A stretch of DNA of 64,000 nucleotides from Lactobacillaceae bacterium (GCA_031271345.1 JAISVX010000005.1:1-64000), one strand, 5' to 3'; numbered from the stretch's first letter, positions 1-10,733 are shown. A program made the numbers and translations. Notes: a model not told the origin generated them from the sequence alone.

Positions 1-256
1 CAAAAAAAATCCCAAGCTACCATAGTCGAAAATCTCTTCCAATCCGCTCGGTAAAATCGCTTATATACAAATCAATTTACCATGTCAATAACTTTTTTAT
101 CTTTTTTTTATCCTTTTTAGTATTGCAGGCAAAAACAATTTGTTAGCGAATTTTGGACGTTAAATATATCATTACTTTTTATACTCGTCAACAAAATAAG
201 AATGCTCTGAATGCATATAAATTACACAACCAAACAATTATTTAATATATTTTTTC

Positions 257-284
257 TTGCAAACATCGCATATATTAGTATTAT
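257..284 (+). promoter_or_regulatory. Probable infC promoter
   Basis: TTGCAA at 257-262 and TATTAT at 279-284 with a 16-nt spacer give a plausible sigma-70 promoter about 60 nt ahead of the infC start. Positions 1-256 are AT-rich and I see no gene or RNA in them. Confidence 0.5.
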
Positions 285-343
285 ATTTTTTGTGATTCGC
301 ATATATTATATATGTTTGGAATAATTTTTTGATGGAGGCTAAG

Positions 344-886
344 ATAGCAAAACTAAGTTTGAATGCGCCAGTACGCGAAAACACTGATGGACCGCGCATT
401 AATGAGGAAATTAAAGTAAAAGAAGTTAGATTAATTGATGAGAATGGCGAAAATGTCGGAATCGTCTCCATATCAGAAGCGAATGCCAGGGCGGCAGCAG
501 CCGGATTGGATTTGATTGAAATTTCACCGCAGGCAGAACCTCCTGTATGTAAAATTTTAGACCATGGCAAATACAAATACGAAATTCAAAAACGCAAAAA
601 CGAAGCAAAGAAAAATCAAAAAGTTATAAATATTAAAGAGTTAAAGCTTCGCCCAATGATTGAAGAACACGATTATGAAGTTAAAATCAAACAAGCGAAA
701 AAGTTTTTGGCGGCTGGAGATAAAGTTAAATTTACTTTGCGCTATAAAGGAAGAGAAGCAAACGTTAACAATATTGGCGAAAATCTTTTAAAAAGAATCC
801 TTGATGATCTGGAAGGCTCTGCAAAAGTCGACTCGGAAGCAAAAATGGAAGGTCGCCAGATGATTATGATTGTGGCGCCTGTATAA
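344..886 (+). CDS. infC: Translation initiation factor IF-3
   Basis: IF-3 binds the 30S subunit, prevents premature 50S joining and proofreads initiator tRNA and start-codon choice. From residue 16 the protein carries the hallmark PRINEEIKVKEVRLIDENG of the N-terminal domain. The basic linker (around KYEIQKRKNEAKKNQK) and the C-terminal domain (KELKLRP, DYEVKIKQAKKFL) follow. The start is chosen at ATA 344: a strong GGAGG lies at 334-338 with 5 nt spacing, and the resulting 180 residues place PRINEEI at the usual distance from the N terminus. ATG 332 and TTG 329 are in frame but have only a poor, distant TTTGGA upstream. Rare AUU/AUC/AUA starts are a known self-regulatory device of infC. The gene is followed by its own terminator, not by rpmI-rplT. 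Confidence 0.95.
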   Translation: MAKLSLNAPVRENTDGPRINEEIKVKEVRLIDENGENVGIVSISEANARAAAAGLDLIEISPQAEPPVCKILDHGKYKYEIQKRKNEAKKNQKVINIKELKLRPMIEEHDYEVKIKQAKKFLAAGDKVKFTLRYKGREANVNNIGENLLKRILDDLEGSAKVDSEAKMEGRQMIMIVAPV

Positions 887-916
887 AAACATAAATTTAT
901 ATAGCATATAACTTTA

Positions 917-3083
<2,167 letters not shown>

Positions 3084-3084
3084 A

Positions 3085-3113
3085 TTGACACTAAATGTTT
3101 TATAGATTAATAT
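3085..3113 (+). promoter_or_regulatory. Promoter of the P-loop ATPase gene
   Basis: A perfect -35 TTGACA (3085-3090) is separated by 17 nt from TAATAT (3108-3113). It starts directly after the ligA stop codon and serves the gene at 3158. Confidence 0.6.
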
Positions 3114-3157
3114 AGAGCTTAATTAAAATTAGTGTTAAATTATAAATTCTTTAAACC

Positions 3158-3670
3158 ATGCCAAAAATTGTCTTTTTAATTGGCGTCTACGGAGCTGGTA
3201 AAACCCATCTGGTAGACGAAATGTTTCAAAAGAAAATTTGGAACAAAGATGATTACGCGGTAGTTTCTATTGATAAAATTCTGATAGAAGAAGCAAGAGA
3301 ACAAGGCATAACGCATAACGAAGCCTTCGCAAACTCTATCAGAAACGACAAGACCGGATGGGATAATATTTTTAAATGCTGTGAACTTATAAAAAAGTAT
3401 ACCGCTGAAAATAAAAATATCATCGTTGATAATCCAAACTCCACAGTCGAAGTCCGTAAACGGTATTTCAGCGTCATTCCCAAACACTATGACGTTGAAG
3501 CAATTTATCTTGAAATTAAAGATGTGAATGTCTATTTAGAACGTTTGGAAAAACGCAATAACTTTGACAAATCAATTTCGAGAGGGCGGGCCGTCAGAGC
3601 TTTAGACCGTATAGAAGAACCAGAGTACGATGAAGGTTTTTCTAAAATAGAAACTATTTCTTCTGTTTGA
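3158..3670 (+). CDS. AAA family P-loop ATPase, kinase-like (zeta-toxin/PNK-like fold)
   Basis: The 170-residue protein begins with a Walker A motif GVYGAGKT (residues 9-16) on the first beta strand. An aspartate-containing strand (VVSID) and a strand reading NIIVDNPN that may be the Walker B follow, then a C-terminal region YLERLEKRNNFDKSISRGRAV with arginines like the lid of small kinases. This layout fits the AAA_33 / zeta-toxin / polynucleotide-kinase group, which phosphorylates nucleotides, sugars or nucleic-acid ends. The substrate cannot be told from sequence. No antitoxin-like gene is adjacent. The gene has its own near-consensus promoter, its own terminator and no Shine-Dalgarno sequence, like several other lone genes in this window, which suggests independent acquisition. 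Confidence 0.7.
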   Translation: MPKIVFLIGVYGAGKTHLVDEMFQKKIWNKDDYAVVSIDKILIEEAREQGITHNEAFANSIRNDKTGWDNIFKCCELIKKYTAENKNIIVDNPNSTVEVRKRYFSVIPKHYDVEAIYLEIKDVNVYLERLEKRNNFDKSISRGRAVRALDRIEEPEYDEGFSKIETISSV

Positions 3671-3704
3671 GCTTAGTCATTTATAATTGACTAAGCTCTT
3701 TTTT
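3669..3704 (+). terminator. Terminator
   Basis: AGCTTAGTCA and TGACTAAGCT form a 10-bp stem followed by CTTTTTT. Confidence 0.85.
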
Positions 3705-3786
3705 ATAAAAATCGACCTACTACTAGCAAAAGAAAAAAACAAACCCTATATAATAACGTATATAAAAATAATTAAGGATTAAACTT

Positions 3787-4437
3787 ATGAGTAAAACTAT
3801 ACGACCATATACAATAAAAGAAGAAGTATGGAGCAGCATAATACACGGGGTCGGCGTTGCTCTCGGTATTGCCGCGCTGGTTATATTAGTCGTTTTTTCA
3901 TCTATTTATGGAGATGCTTGGGCAATCGTATCAACCGCCATTTTCGGAGCCTCAATGATACTTTTGTATACTGCTTCAACAGTATATCACGCCATACCTT
4001 TTCCCGAGGTAAAAAAGAAACTCAAAAAATTTGACCACATAGCCATATACTACTTAATAGCGGGAACCTACACACCGTTTCTTCTTGTAAATTTAAGAGG
4101 GACAACCGGCTGGATAATCTTCGGAGTTGTGTGGGGGCTGGCTGTTGTCGGCACTTTTCTAAAGCTTTTATCGCAGGGCAGCGGAACAAAAATCTGGTCC
4201 ATAGGATTATACCTGTTAATGGGATGGATGATTTTGTTCGCATCTAAATCGCTCGTTTCCGAGCTTCCTTCAATAGGCTTGGTTTTCTTAACTCTCGGCG
4301 GTCTTTTTTATACTCTGGGAATTTTCTTTTATGTCTGGAAAAGCAAGAAATATACGCATGCAATCTGGCACTTTTTTGTTCTTGTCGGAACAATAATGCA
4401 CTTTTTTGCAATCTTATATTCATGCGTTCTTAATTAA
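3787..4437 (+). CDS. Hemolysin III / TrhA family membrane protein
   Basis: This 216-residue polytopic protein has about seven hydrophobic segments and the hallmarks of the hemolysin III (YqfA/TrhA, PAQR-like) family. These are EEVWSSIIHGVGVALG at the N terminus, STVYHAIPF, KKFDHIAIYYLIAGTYTPF in the middle, and HAIWHFFVLVGTIMHFF at the end. The conserved His, Asp and Glu residues typical of the presumed metal site are present. The family sits in the inner membrane and has been linked to membrane energetics and lipid homeostasis; a true haemolytic role is doubtful. AAGGA lies upstream of ATG 3787, and the gene ends in a terminator shared with the convergent neighbour. Confidence 0.88.
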   Translation: MSKTIRPYTIKEEVWSSIIHGVGVALGIAALVILVVFSSIYGDAWAIVSTAIFGASMILLYTASTVYHAIPFPEVKKKLKKFDHIAIYYLIAGTYTPFLLVNLRGTTGWIIFGVVWGLAVVGTFLKLLSQGSGTKIWSIGLYLLMGWMILFASKSLVSELPSIGLVFLTLGGLFYTLGIFFYVWKSKKYTHAIWHFFVLVGTIMHFFAILYSCVLN

Positions 4438-4466
4438 AAAAAGCTCCTCTTCAGAGGAGCTTTTCA
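4437..4466. terminator. Bidirectional terminator
   Basis: A 12-bp inverted repeat built on AAAAGCTCCTCT sits between convergent genes, with A/T runs on both sides. Confidence 0.85.
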
Positions 4467-5237
4467 TTATCCTTCCGGGTAAAATGTTTCATAAGACTTT
4501 GCCATGTATATATTATAAAAAACTATTATCGGAGAAGATACGGCAAACAATATCAAAAAATATGCATTATCGGTATATTCGCCAAATGGAAGAAGTTTTA
4601 TAACAATTTTTGATAAGCCTTGAACCGCCACGGATGTGCCGTTCATTATTAATCCGAGCATTAGAAACTGCCAATAGTTTCCTTTAGTTTTCTCAAAAGC
4701 TATTCTTACGCTGCCTTTTCTTCCAACAATTGAAGCTATCCACGCATAAAACGGGCGGTAAAAAACAAACGGCGCAATTAAAATAAAGACAAAGCTCAAC
4801 ATAAGCTCAACGCCCGCCTTATCTCTTTCCAAAAATTCCACATAACCATCGACATATTCTATTAAATGCTGCGAAAGGTCAAACGGCAAAGCAAGAAACG
4901 ATAAAAGCCACGGAAGAGATATTATAAAAAGCATTACCACGATGGTAAGCAAAAATATTTTAGTTGAAGGCAGCAGCGATTTTCTCAAAGCTCTTGACTG
5001 ATAATATGGTTTTTTATCAAAAACATATCTAAAAAAACATGACCAGAAAATATAATAAAGAACAACCCAAACTAAAAACGCCGGGTTAGACGTGCTTCCA
5101 ATAAGAAACAGGCCAACAGCAAAAGATAGAAAGTTTAATAAAGAAAACAGCCACATTTCTTTGTTTCTGCTCTTCCAATAGGAAAAGCTTGTTCCGAAAA
5201 CCGATAATATATCTAATTTGTAGTTTTGTTCCGCCAT
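4467..5237 (-). CDS. Uncharacterised multi-pass inner-membrane protein next to tol genes
   Basis: The 256-residue protein has roughly five or six predicted membrane helices and no catalytic motif I recognise. Its N terminus (LDILSVFGTSFSYWKSRNKEMW) resembles the start of several alphaproteobacterial proteins of unknown function in which a cytosolic amphipathic helix precedes the first membrane span. It lies 12 bp downstream of tolA on the same strand and so is probably the last gene of the tol transcript, which ends at the following terminator. A role in envelope integrity is only an inference from position. Confidence 0.75.
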   Translation of the reverse strand: MAEQNYKLDILSVFGTSFSYWKSRNKEMWLFSLLNFLSFAVGLFLIGSTSNPAFLVWVVLYYIFWSCFFRYVFDKKPYYQSRALRKSLLPSTKIFLLTIVVMLFIISLPWLLSFLALPFDLSQHLIEYVDGYVEFLERDKAGVELMLSFVFILIAPFVFYRPFYAWIASIVGRKGSVRIAFEKTKGNYWQFLMLGLIMNGTSVAVQGLSKIVIKLLPFGEYTDNAYFLILFAVSSPIIVFYNIYMAKSYETFYPEG

Positions 5238-5249
5238 TAGTTCATAACC

Positions 5250-6194
5250 TTAATTAACATTGCCGTCCAGCGGGTTAAACCGCAGGAGCATTGTGTTCCA
5301 TAAATCATATTTATCAGCATATTTTTCAGAAAAAATGCCATAAGGCGCACAAATATACACCGCGCGTCTAGCGCTATCCGCAACCGAGCGGAAGTGCGGG
5401 TCGCTGTTGTATCTTGAGCTGTCGATAATCCTTGTGTCCCTGACTGTTCCGTCTTTGTTTAAAAAAGCTCTAATCTCTACTATCATATTTTGCGCGCCTT
5501 TAGCCCCCGGGTCTAAGTTCCAGCACGCTCTTAATCTGCCCGCAATCGCGTCTATTTCGGAAATTGTCAGCTCGCTAAAATATGAGCCGCCCGTTCCGCC
5601 CTCAATGCCCATATTATTTACTTCCGTCCCCTCTTTTATTGTCGCAACCTGGTTGGTATTGCCAATGTTTCTTTCCAAAGTATCAACCGAGGCAAGCAGA
5701 CTTTTTAACGGGTTTGCCAAAGCCGGCTTTTCTTTATCACCTGGTTTTGCAGTATTTCCCGGCTTTGACGCGGGAGCCGGAGGCTTGGGCTTGGCACTTG
5801 GTTTTGGCGGAGTTTTTGGTTTTGAACTTGCTTTCGGAGGCTCTAAAAAATCCTGCTTAACTGGAGTTGCCGGACCATCATCAACAGCAGCGTCGGCAGG
5901 TTCGCCCTTTTCTTCAGGTCTAGTTTGCGGCACAGGCTTTGAAGGCTCGTCAGGCGTTTTATAATTTTCGTTCATTTTTCTTTTTATTGTGCTTGCGGCT
6001 TTATCTTCTTTTCCAAATTTTGCTTTTGGAGGAAGATTAGTCATTTCCGCCAGTTTAACATCCTTTAAGTCCACAATAATCGGAACCTGGCTTAATGTTG
6101 CTCTCTTACTATTCCAAAACAACGGCAGATTGATTGTAAAAACCAGTACTACCGCTATATGTAATGCCATAGATTTATAAAGAGCGTTTTTCAT
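5250..6194 (-). CDS. tolA: TolA-like periplasmic bridging protein
   Basis: TolA links the inner-membrane TolQR motor to TolB/Pal at the outer membrane during constriction. The 314-residue protein has one N-terminal membrane anchor (residues about 8-27), a long proline/lysine-rich periplasmic linker (about 60-170, for example KPKTPPKPSAKPKPPAPASK) and a C-terminal TolA/TonB-like domain from about residue 208 (SEIDAIAGRLRACWN ... VEIRAFLNKDGTVRD). The linker is Pro/Lys rich instead of the long alanine-rich coiled helix of enterobacterial TolA, as is usual in alphaproteobacteria. Its start overlaps the tolR stop. tolB and pal are not in the window, unlike the common tolQRAB-pal operon. Confidence 0.88.
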   Translation of the reverse strand: MKNALYKSMALHIAVVLVFTINLPLFWNSKRATLSQVPIIVDLKDVKLAEMTNLPPKAKFGKEDKAASTIKRKMNENYKTPDEPSKPVPQTRPEEKGEPADAAVDDGPATPVKQDFLEPPKASSKPKTPPKPSAKPKPPAPASKPGNTAKPGDKEKPALANPLKSLLASVDTLERNIGNTNQVATIKEGTEVNNMGIEGGTGGSYFSELTISEIDAIAGRLRACWNLDPGAKGAQNMIVEIRAFLNKDGTVRDTRIIDSSRYNSDPHFRSVADSARRAVYICAPYGIFSEKYADKYDLWNTMLLRFNPLDGNVN

Positions 6195-6637
6195 TATTTT
6201 GTCTTTTTACCCAAAGGTTTTGCTTCCGTTTTCAAACCGACCTTCTCAAAACCAGCTTCTTTTAGAATCGCCATCAAGCCGATAACGCGTCCATAGTTAG
6301 CCTCGGTATCTCCAGAAATCGTAACAGTAAGCTCGTTGTTAGCGCCTAAAATGGCTTTTAGTTTTTCCACCATTTCGCCGTCTGGTATCTCTGAATCTCC
6401 GATATAATAGTATCCGTCTCTATCAACGCTGATATTGACCGACGTATCGTTTCCTGTCATGTTTTTTCCGCCTACTCTCGGAAGGTCCAAAGAAATGCCC
6501 GTAGTCATTAAGGGAGCCGCAACCATAAAGATAATAAGAAGAACCAGCATAACGTCGATTAAAGGCGTTAAGTTCATTTCTGACTTAACTTTACGATACC
6601 TTTGGGATCTTCTTGAACTATTTGGTGTAAAACTCAT
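6194..6637 (-). CDS. tolR: TolR/ExbD family biopolymer transport protein
   Basis: TolR is the peptidoglycan-facing partner of TolQ in the proton-driven Tol motor. The 147-residue protein shows a single membrane helix with the proton-channel aspartate in NLTPLIDVMLVLLIIFMVAAP, followed by a periplasmic domain (ISLDLPRVGGK ... YGRVIGLMAILKEAGFEKVGLKTEA) that matches ExbD/TolR. It is co-directional with tolQ with 1 nt between them and overlaps tolA by one base, so the three genes are one transcription and translation unit. Confidence 0.95.
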   Translation of the reverse strand: MSFTPNSSRRSQRYRKVKSEMNLTPLIDVMLVLLIIFMVAAPLMTTGISLDLPRVGGKNMTGNDTSVNISVDRDGYYYIGDSEIPDGEMVEKLKAILGANNELTVTISGDTEANYGRVIGLMAILKEAGFEKVGLKTEAKPLGKKTK

Positions 6638-6638
6638 T

Positions 6639-7385
6639 TTACTCTCCAGCTATTTCTGCTTGTATCGCAGTATTATCAATTTCACGAGATAAAATACTTG
6701 AAAATTCGCTAATAAAGCTCTCCAACTTACGCGCATATCTGTCAACGTCGGAACTAATTTTATTATACGCCACAACCGCAGGAATCGCGGCAATCAGACC
6801 TAAAGCAGTCGTAAACAAAGCTTCCGCAATACCCGGCGCAATTGTCGCCAGCGAGTTATTTTGATTGATACCCATAGCGGAGAAACTGTTCATAATTCCC
6901 CAAACTGTTCCAAACAAACCGACGAAAGGAGAAACCGAACCTGTGGTCGCTAAAAAACCCATTCTTGTCTCCAGCTCGTCAAGCTCTTTTTCCATAACAA
7001 CCGCCATAGATTTTTCAATGCGCTGCTGCAAAGAAACACCTCTCAAACCCCTATCGTGTTTTGATTTTAATAAGTTGCTTCTTTTCCATTCGCGCATTGC
7101 GGCAACAAACATCGACGCCATAGGGTCTCTCGGATTGCTGCTTACAGAATCATACAGCTTATCCAGCGAGCCGCCGGACCAGAAATTTTCTTCAAACTTC
7201 TTGGTCATCTTTTTCAAGTGGCGCATAGTTCCTACTTTTTCGATGATAATCGCCCATGACCATACCGACGCGGACAAAAGACCGATTATGACAATTTTGA
7301 TTACGAAGTCTGATGACGCAATCAAACTCCAAATAGATAAGTGCGAAGATACATTCGCAACTTCTGATAAAACTTCTGTTTCCAT
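6639..7385 (-). CDS. tolQ: TolQ/ExbB family proton channel subunit
   Basis: TolQ forms the pentameric stator of the Tol motor. The 248-residue protein has the three-helix ExbB/TolQ pattern: an N-terminal helix (DFVIKIVIIGLLSASVWSW), a long cytoplasmic stretch, and two C-terminal helices containing the conserved GLFGTVWGIMNSF and PGIAEALFTTALGLIAAIPAVVAYN segments. It is the first gene of tolQ-tolR-tolA. About 127 bp separate it from the upstream nucleotide pyrophosphohydrolase gene, enough room for a promoter, though I see no convincing consensus there. Confidence 0.95.
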   Translation of the reverse strand: METEVLSEVANVSSHLSIWSLIASSDFVIKIVIIGLLSASVWSWAIIIEKVGTMRHLKKMTKKFEENFWSGGSLDKLYDSVSSNPRDPMASMFVAAMREWKRSNLLKSKHDRGLRGVSLQQRIEKSMAVVMEKELDELETRMGFLATTGSVSPFVGLFGTVWGIMNSFSAMGINQNNSLATIAPGIAEALFTTALGLIAAIPAVVAYNKISSDVDRYARKLESFISEFSSILSREIDNTAIQAEIAGE

Positions 7386-7512
7386 ATTATATAAACCTTA
7401 GATTAGAGCCTATTAATTCCTAGCGTATAGTCTAGCTTAAAATGTTAAATATTATATTAACGCGGCTCGCGGGAGAGGCATAATTTTCTTATTAAAACTT
7501 GGATAGTCTTTA

Positions 7513-7851
7513 CTAATTTTTTTTCCAAACACGGGTTTTGTTTTTTTCTTCTTTTTGGCGGAAAGCTTCTTCAACGTCAATATTATGCATATTGGCAATG
7601 CTTAAGAGAAAAATTAAAACATCGGCAATTTCTTCTTTTACATCTTCAGCCTTAGGATTTGCGGTTATATCAACAAAAGCGTCTTTAAGATTTTTTCTAA
7701 CCGCTTTTATCAGTTCGCCGACTTCTTCGGCAAGAAGAAGGCTTTCATACACCTTATCCGTTGTATTAAAACCGCGCTCAATTTTTAATTTGTACACATA
7801 TTCTTGAATGTCCTTTAACGTTGGATTTTCTTTTAAATATAAATTTGACAT
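7513..7851 (-). CDS. MazG-like nucleotide pyrophosphohydrolase
   Basis: This is a small (112 aa) all-alpha NTP pyrophosphatase of the MazG/RS21-C6 superfamily. These enzymes hydrolyse nucleoside triphosphates to monophosphates and are thought to clean non-canonical dNTPs. The Mg-binding pattern is visible as LLAEEVGELIKAVRK (EExxE) in the first half and VKEEIADVLIFLLSIAN (ExxD) in the second. The C-terminal basic tail RQKEEKNKTRVWKKN is typical of short single-domain members. It follows ybgC on the same strand and may be co-transcribed with the ruv genes. Confidence 0.85.
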   Translation of the reverse strand: MSNLYLKENPTLKDIQEYVYKLKIERGFNTTDKVYESLLLAEEVGELIKAVRKNLKDAFVDITANPKAEDVKEEIADVLIFLLSIANMHNIDVEEAFRQKEEKNKTRVWKKN

Positions 7852-7883
7852 TCTATTTCCTCAATTCAAGATTATCCGTTGTT

Positions 7884-8294
7884 CTATCCGCCGATAAATG
7901 CTTTGACCATTTCTTCTGGCACTCTCATAGGGCGCATTTTTGCAAGGCTTATGTATACCGCCGTAACTTTAATCTTTACCCTAACCTCACCGTTGCATAT
8001 AACATCTTGTTTACATACTATGCCGGCGCCTTTTATTTCTTCAATTTCACAGCTCACTTCAATTAAATCATCAAGCTTAGAAGGTTTCAAATATTCTACT
8101 TCCGCCTTGCGGACAATAAACGCGTATCTTTCTTCGCTGCTCAAATCTTCAGCCTGCTCAAACCCGCCCCAGCGAAGAAATTCTGTTCTAGCTCTTTCGG
8201 CAAATTTCAAATAGTTGGCATAATATACTATGCCTCCGGCATCCGTATCTTCGTAATAAACTCTAATCGGCAGTTTGAAAACTTCTTTATTCAT
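7884..8294 (-). CDS. ybgC: YbgC/FadM family acyl-CoA thioesterase (hotdog fold)
   Basis: This hotdog-fold thioesterase hydrolyses acyl-CoA or acyl-ACP. In many proteobacteria it is encoded with tol-pal genes and acts at the inner membrane. The signature [30 protein letters not shown], with the catalytic Asp in EDTDAGG, is present near the N terminus. ATG 8294 (rather than GTG 8297) is taken as start. It lies inside the end of ruvB with GGGAG upstream at good spacing, so translation is coupled to ruvB. The neighbouring tol block agrees with the usual genomic association. Confidence 0.92.
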   Translation of the reverse strand: MNKEVFKLPIRVYYEDTDAGGIVYYANYLKFAERARTEFLRWGGFEQAEDLSSEERYAFIVRKAEVEYLKPSKLDDLIEVSCEIEEIKGAGIVCKQDVICNGEVRVKIKVTAVYISLAKMRPMRVPEEMVKAFIGG

Positions 8295-9345
8295 CACTAT
8301 CTCCCAATAAATCCATCTGCGATATTTTTAGCGAACCAACTTTCTTCGGCACCCCAAGATATTCGTAACCCGAGTCTGAAATCATGCGTCCCCTCGGCGT
8401 TCGCTGAAGGAACCCCAGCTTTAGTAAAAACGGCTCGATAACTTCTTCAATTGTGTCCCGTTCCTCGGATAATGCCGCGGCAAGAGTATCTGCCCCAACG
8501 GGACCTCCGCCATAATTACTTATTATGCAGTTTAAATATCTGCGGTCAAACGTATCCAAACCATAATTATCGACATCCAGCCTTTTAAGCGCTTTATCCG
8601 CAATTTCCGTATTAGCTTCATTCAGCCCCGACATTGCCCAAAAATCGCGGACACGTCTTAGTAAACGACCTGCAACACGCGGAGTTCCTCGTGAACGTTT
8701 GGCAATTTCAATTGCTCCGTCATCCGAGATTGGCATGCCCAAAAGATTTGCGCCTCTGACAACTATGCTTGCCAGCTCATCCGGGCTGTAAAAATCCAGA
8801 CGAAGCGGAATGCCGAATCTTTCCCGAAGAGGCGTGCTTAACAAACCTGAGCGTGTAGTCGCGCCAACCAGCGTAAACGGCTGCAAATCTATTCTGACCG
8901 AACGCGCTGACGGACCTTCGCCGATAATCAAATCAAGCTGAAAATCTTCCATCGCGGAATATAAAACTTCTTCTATCGCGGGGTTAAGCCTGTGAATTTC
9001 ATCAATAAACAATACGTCATTAGCTTCCAAATTCGTCAATATCGCCGCCAAATCTCCAGTTTTTGTAATCATCGGGGCAGACGTTGCTCTGAAACCGACG
9101 TTAAGCTCTTTCGCAACAATCGAAGCCAGCGTTGTCTTGCCAAGACCCGGAGGACCAAATAATAAAACATGGTCTAAAGCTTCTTTACGCATTTTTGCGG
9201 CATTGATAAAAATCTTTAAATTTTCGCAGACTTGCCTTTGCCCAACAAACTCATCCAAGCTGACAGGACGAAGATTTATCGGAGCATTTATATCTCTCTC
9301 ATCATCCGGGTGTTCTTTGGGGCTTACTATTCTTTGTTCTTTCAT
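8287..9345 (-). CDS. ruvB: Holliday junction branch migration helicase RuvB
   Basis: RuvB is the hexameric AAA+ motor that drives branch migration with RuvA. Its 352 residues show the N-terminal [12 protein letters not shown], Walker [11 protein letters not shown] (about 63-72), Walker [11 protein letters not shown], the sensor region [20 protein letters not shown] and the C-terminal winged-helix segment FLQRTPRGR. It lies 6 bp after ruvA and overlaps ybgC, giving a ruvA-ruvB-ybgC unit. Confidence 0.98.
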   Translation of the reverse strand: MKEQRIVSPKEHPDDERDINAPINLRPVSLDEFVGQRQVCENLKIFINAAKMRKEALDHVLLFGPPGLGKTTLASIVAKELNVGFRATSAPMITKTGDLAAILTNLEANDVLFIDEIHRLNPAIEEVLYSAMEDFQLDLIIGEGPSARSVRIDLQPFTLVGATTRSGLLSTPLRERFGIPLRLDFYSPDELASIVVRGANLLGMPISDDGAIEIAKRSRGTPRVAGRLLRRVRDFWAMSGLNEANTEIADKALKRLDVDNYGLDTFDRRYLNCIISNYGGGPVGADTLAAALSEERDTIEEVIEPFLLKLGFLQRTPRGRMISDSGYEYLGVPKKVGSLKISQMDLLGDSDE

Positions 9346-9351
9346 AGTATA

Positions 9352-9993
9352 TTAAATCCCCTTTCCCAGTTCTTTTAATGACAATCGTATCAGTTCTGCA
9401 GTTTTGGCTTGTGGATTGTCTTTTAATATTATGTTTATAATTCTATACGCTTCTATCCTTTGATACCCAAGATTTACCAACGCGGATATAGCGTCGTCCA
9501 TACCCGAAGCGTCGCTTGTCGCAGGCGTTAAAGCGGTCTCCTCCATACCCGAAAACGAAGCCCTGCCGTCCAAAGACGCGTCTGCCATAGACACGGTTAC
9601 GATTTTATTCTTCAGTTCAGTAACCAGTCTCGCCGCAAGCTTTGGTCCAACACCGTTAGCGCGGGAGAACGACGCTTTGTCCTCTGCCGCAACCGCTTGC
9701 GCAACCTGAGTTGGAGATAAGACTGAAAGTATTGCCAATCCTACTTTAGAACCGACTCCCTGAACTTTGGTCAATGTTATAAACCACTCTTTTTCCAATG
9801 GGTCAATAAAGCCGTATAGGGAAATGCTGTCTTCTCTGACAATTGTTTCAATATATAAACCCGCCGGCTCATTTCTTTCCAGCTTTGACAATGTTCTTGA
9901 AGACGCGAAAACTAAATATCCGACCCCGTTAACATCAATGATAAGATAATCTTCGCCAATGGTATCAACCAAACCTTTTAACTTAGCAATCAT
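9352..9993 (-). CDS. ruvA: Holliday junction DNA helicase subunit RuvA
   Basis: RuvA binds four-way junctions as a tetramer and recruits RuvB. The 213-residue protein begins with the OB-fold MIAKLKGLVDTIGEDYLIIDVNGVGY. It has the tandem helix-hairpin-helix signatures LTKVQGVGSKVGLAILS and ANGVGPKLAARLVTELK, and ends with the RuvB-binding domain III (DDAISALVNLGYQRIEAYRI). ruvC would normally precede it directly; here about 1.4 kb holding two other genes separates them. Confidence 0.97.
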   Translation of the reverse strand: MIAKLKGLVDTIGEDYLIIDVNGVGYLVFASSRTLSKLERNEPAGLYIETIVREDSISLYGFIDPLEKEWFITLTKVQGVGSKVGLAILSVLSPTQVAQAVAAEDKASFSRANGVGPKLAARLVTELKNKIVTVSMADASLDGRASFSGMEETALTPATSDASGMDDAISALVNLGYQRIEAYRIINIILKDNPQAKTAELIRLSLKELGKGI

Positions 9994-10098
9994 TCTAAAA
10001 CTCTCATATTTTTAATCTATCAAAAGATTATACAAATATAACAAACTCTTCAAGACAATTCTTAGAGATAAGAACAAAAAAGGAACGTTATTTTAAAA

Positions 10099-10135
10099 AC
10101 GAAACGGATATTTGGTGCTGCCAAATATCCGTTTC
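10099..10135 (-). terminator. Terminator of the 152-residue orphan gene
   Basis: A 15-bp perfect stem (GAAACGGATATTTGG with its complement, 5-nt loop) is followed on the minus strand by GTTTTTAAAAT. Confidence 0.85.
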
Positions 10136-10156
10136 GCTTATTACATCGTTGTCGAC

Positions 10157-10615
10157 TTAAGGCTTCAACCTTGCGAGTTCCGCATTGATTTTGTCCTTGT
10201 CTTTGCCTTCGGCAACAGTGTCCTTAACGTACTTCCTGAACACCTTGTGGGCATTTTTGGTTTTGAATTTTCCGCGTTTCAGAAAATACGTCAGAGTTTT
10301 GAAGTCACCTGCATCGACAAGGCTGTTGAGGTCCTTGCCACCGAGAACGAAAATGAAAATACAGGTCTTGTTTTCGTACGGACGCTTGTTGTCATCTCCA
10401 AGGAAGAAAAGCCTGCTTTTGCGGTCTTCTAAAAACTTGTGGTCGCCGAAGGCAAACCAGAGGTTGTAAGTTTCGCCCTTTTTCAGGTCGATGCTTTCGC
10501 CGTCCGCATAATAGTTGTAGTATCCGCTTTTACACTCTGCTTCGAGGTAAAGAGGATTTCCGAGCAGTTTTGCATTCTTTGCAAACGCCTCTTTTGCTTG
10601 ATTTTCTGTTTTCAT
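10157..10615 (-). CDS. Uncharacterised 152-residue protein within the ruv region
   Basis: I do not recognise this family. The protein is soluble, charged and lacks a signal peptide. Its middle contains aromatic-rich segments (GYYNYYADGESIDLKKGETYNLWFAFGD) and it ends in a lysine/aspartate-rich helical tail (KDTVAEGKDKDKINAELARL). The frame is strongly supported by codon pattern and by a dedicated hairpin terminator just past the stop. There is no Shine-Dalgarno sequence; the start lies in an A/T-rich leader ending ATATCAAAAATG. It separates ruvA from the HD-domain gene and ruvC, so it looks inserted into a conserved operon. More GC-balanced codons than its neighbours also suggest acquisition. 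Confidence 0.7.
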   Translation of the reverse strand: MKTENQAKEAFAKNAKLLGNPLYLEAECKSGYYNYYADGESIDLKKGETYNLWFAFGDHKFLEDRKSRLFFLGDDNKRPYENKTCIFIFVLGGKDLNSLVDAGDFKTLTYFLKRGKFKTKNAHKVFRKYVKDTVAEGKDKDKINAELARLKP

Positions 10616-10700
10616 TTTTGATATGTATTAGAGTTTTAAAATAATCTTCTAAATTAATCGCATAAATTGTAGCTTGAATACACAACATTAACATAGACGA

Positions 10701-10724
10701 AAAATTTTGTCTAGACAAAATTTT
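10701..10724. promoter_or_regulatory. 24-bp perfect palindrome (operator or terminator stem)
   Basis: A perfect palindrome centred on TTTTGTCTAGACAAAA and flanked by AAAATT/AATTTT lies 10 bp past the stop of the HD-domain gene and upstream of the orphan gene. It could be that gene's terminator stem or a dimeric repressor site. The GTCTAGAC core recurs at 47536-47543. Confidence 0.45.
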
Positions 10725-10733
10725 CAGAAACTC

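Noticed and set aside
3158..3670. A zeta-toxin toxin-antitoxin pair
   Set aside because: The P-loop protein is zeta-like but no small epsilon-type antitoxin gene lies on either side; both flanks are accounted for by ligA and the hemolysin III gene.
5407..5964. Long open frame opposite tolA
   Set aside because: It mirrors the Pro/Lys-rich linker codons of tolA; composition is an artefact of the repeat and no start signal exists. The tolA frame has clear domains and operon context.
10112..10432. Open frame opposite the 152-residue orphan gene
   Set aside because: It runs through the hairpin terminator of the minus-strand gene and has no ribosome binding site; codon pattern favours the minus strand.
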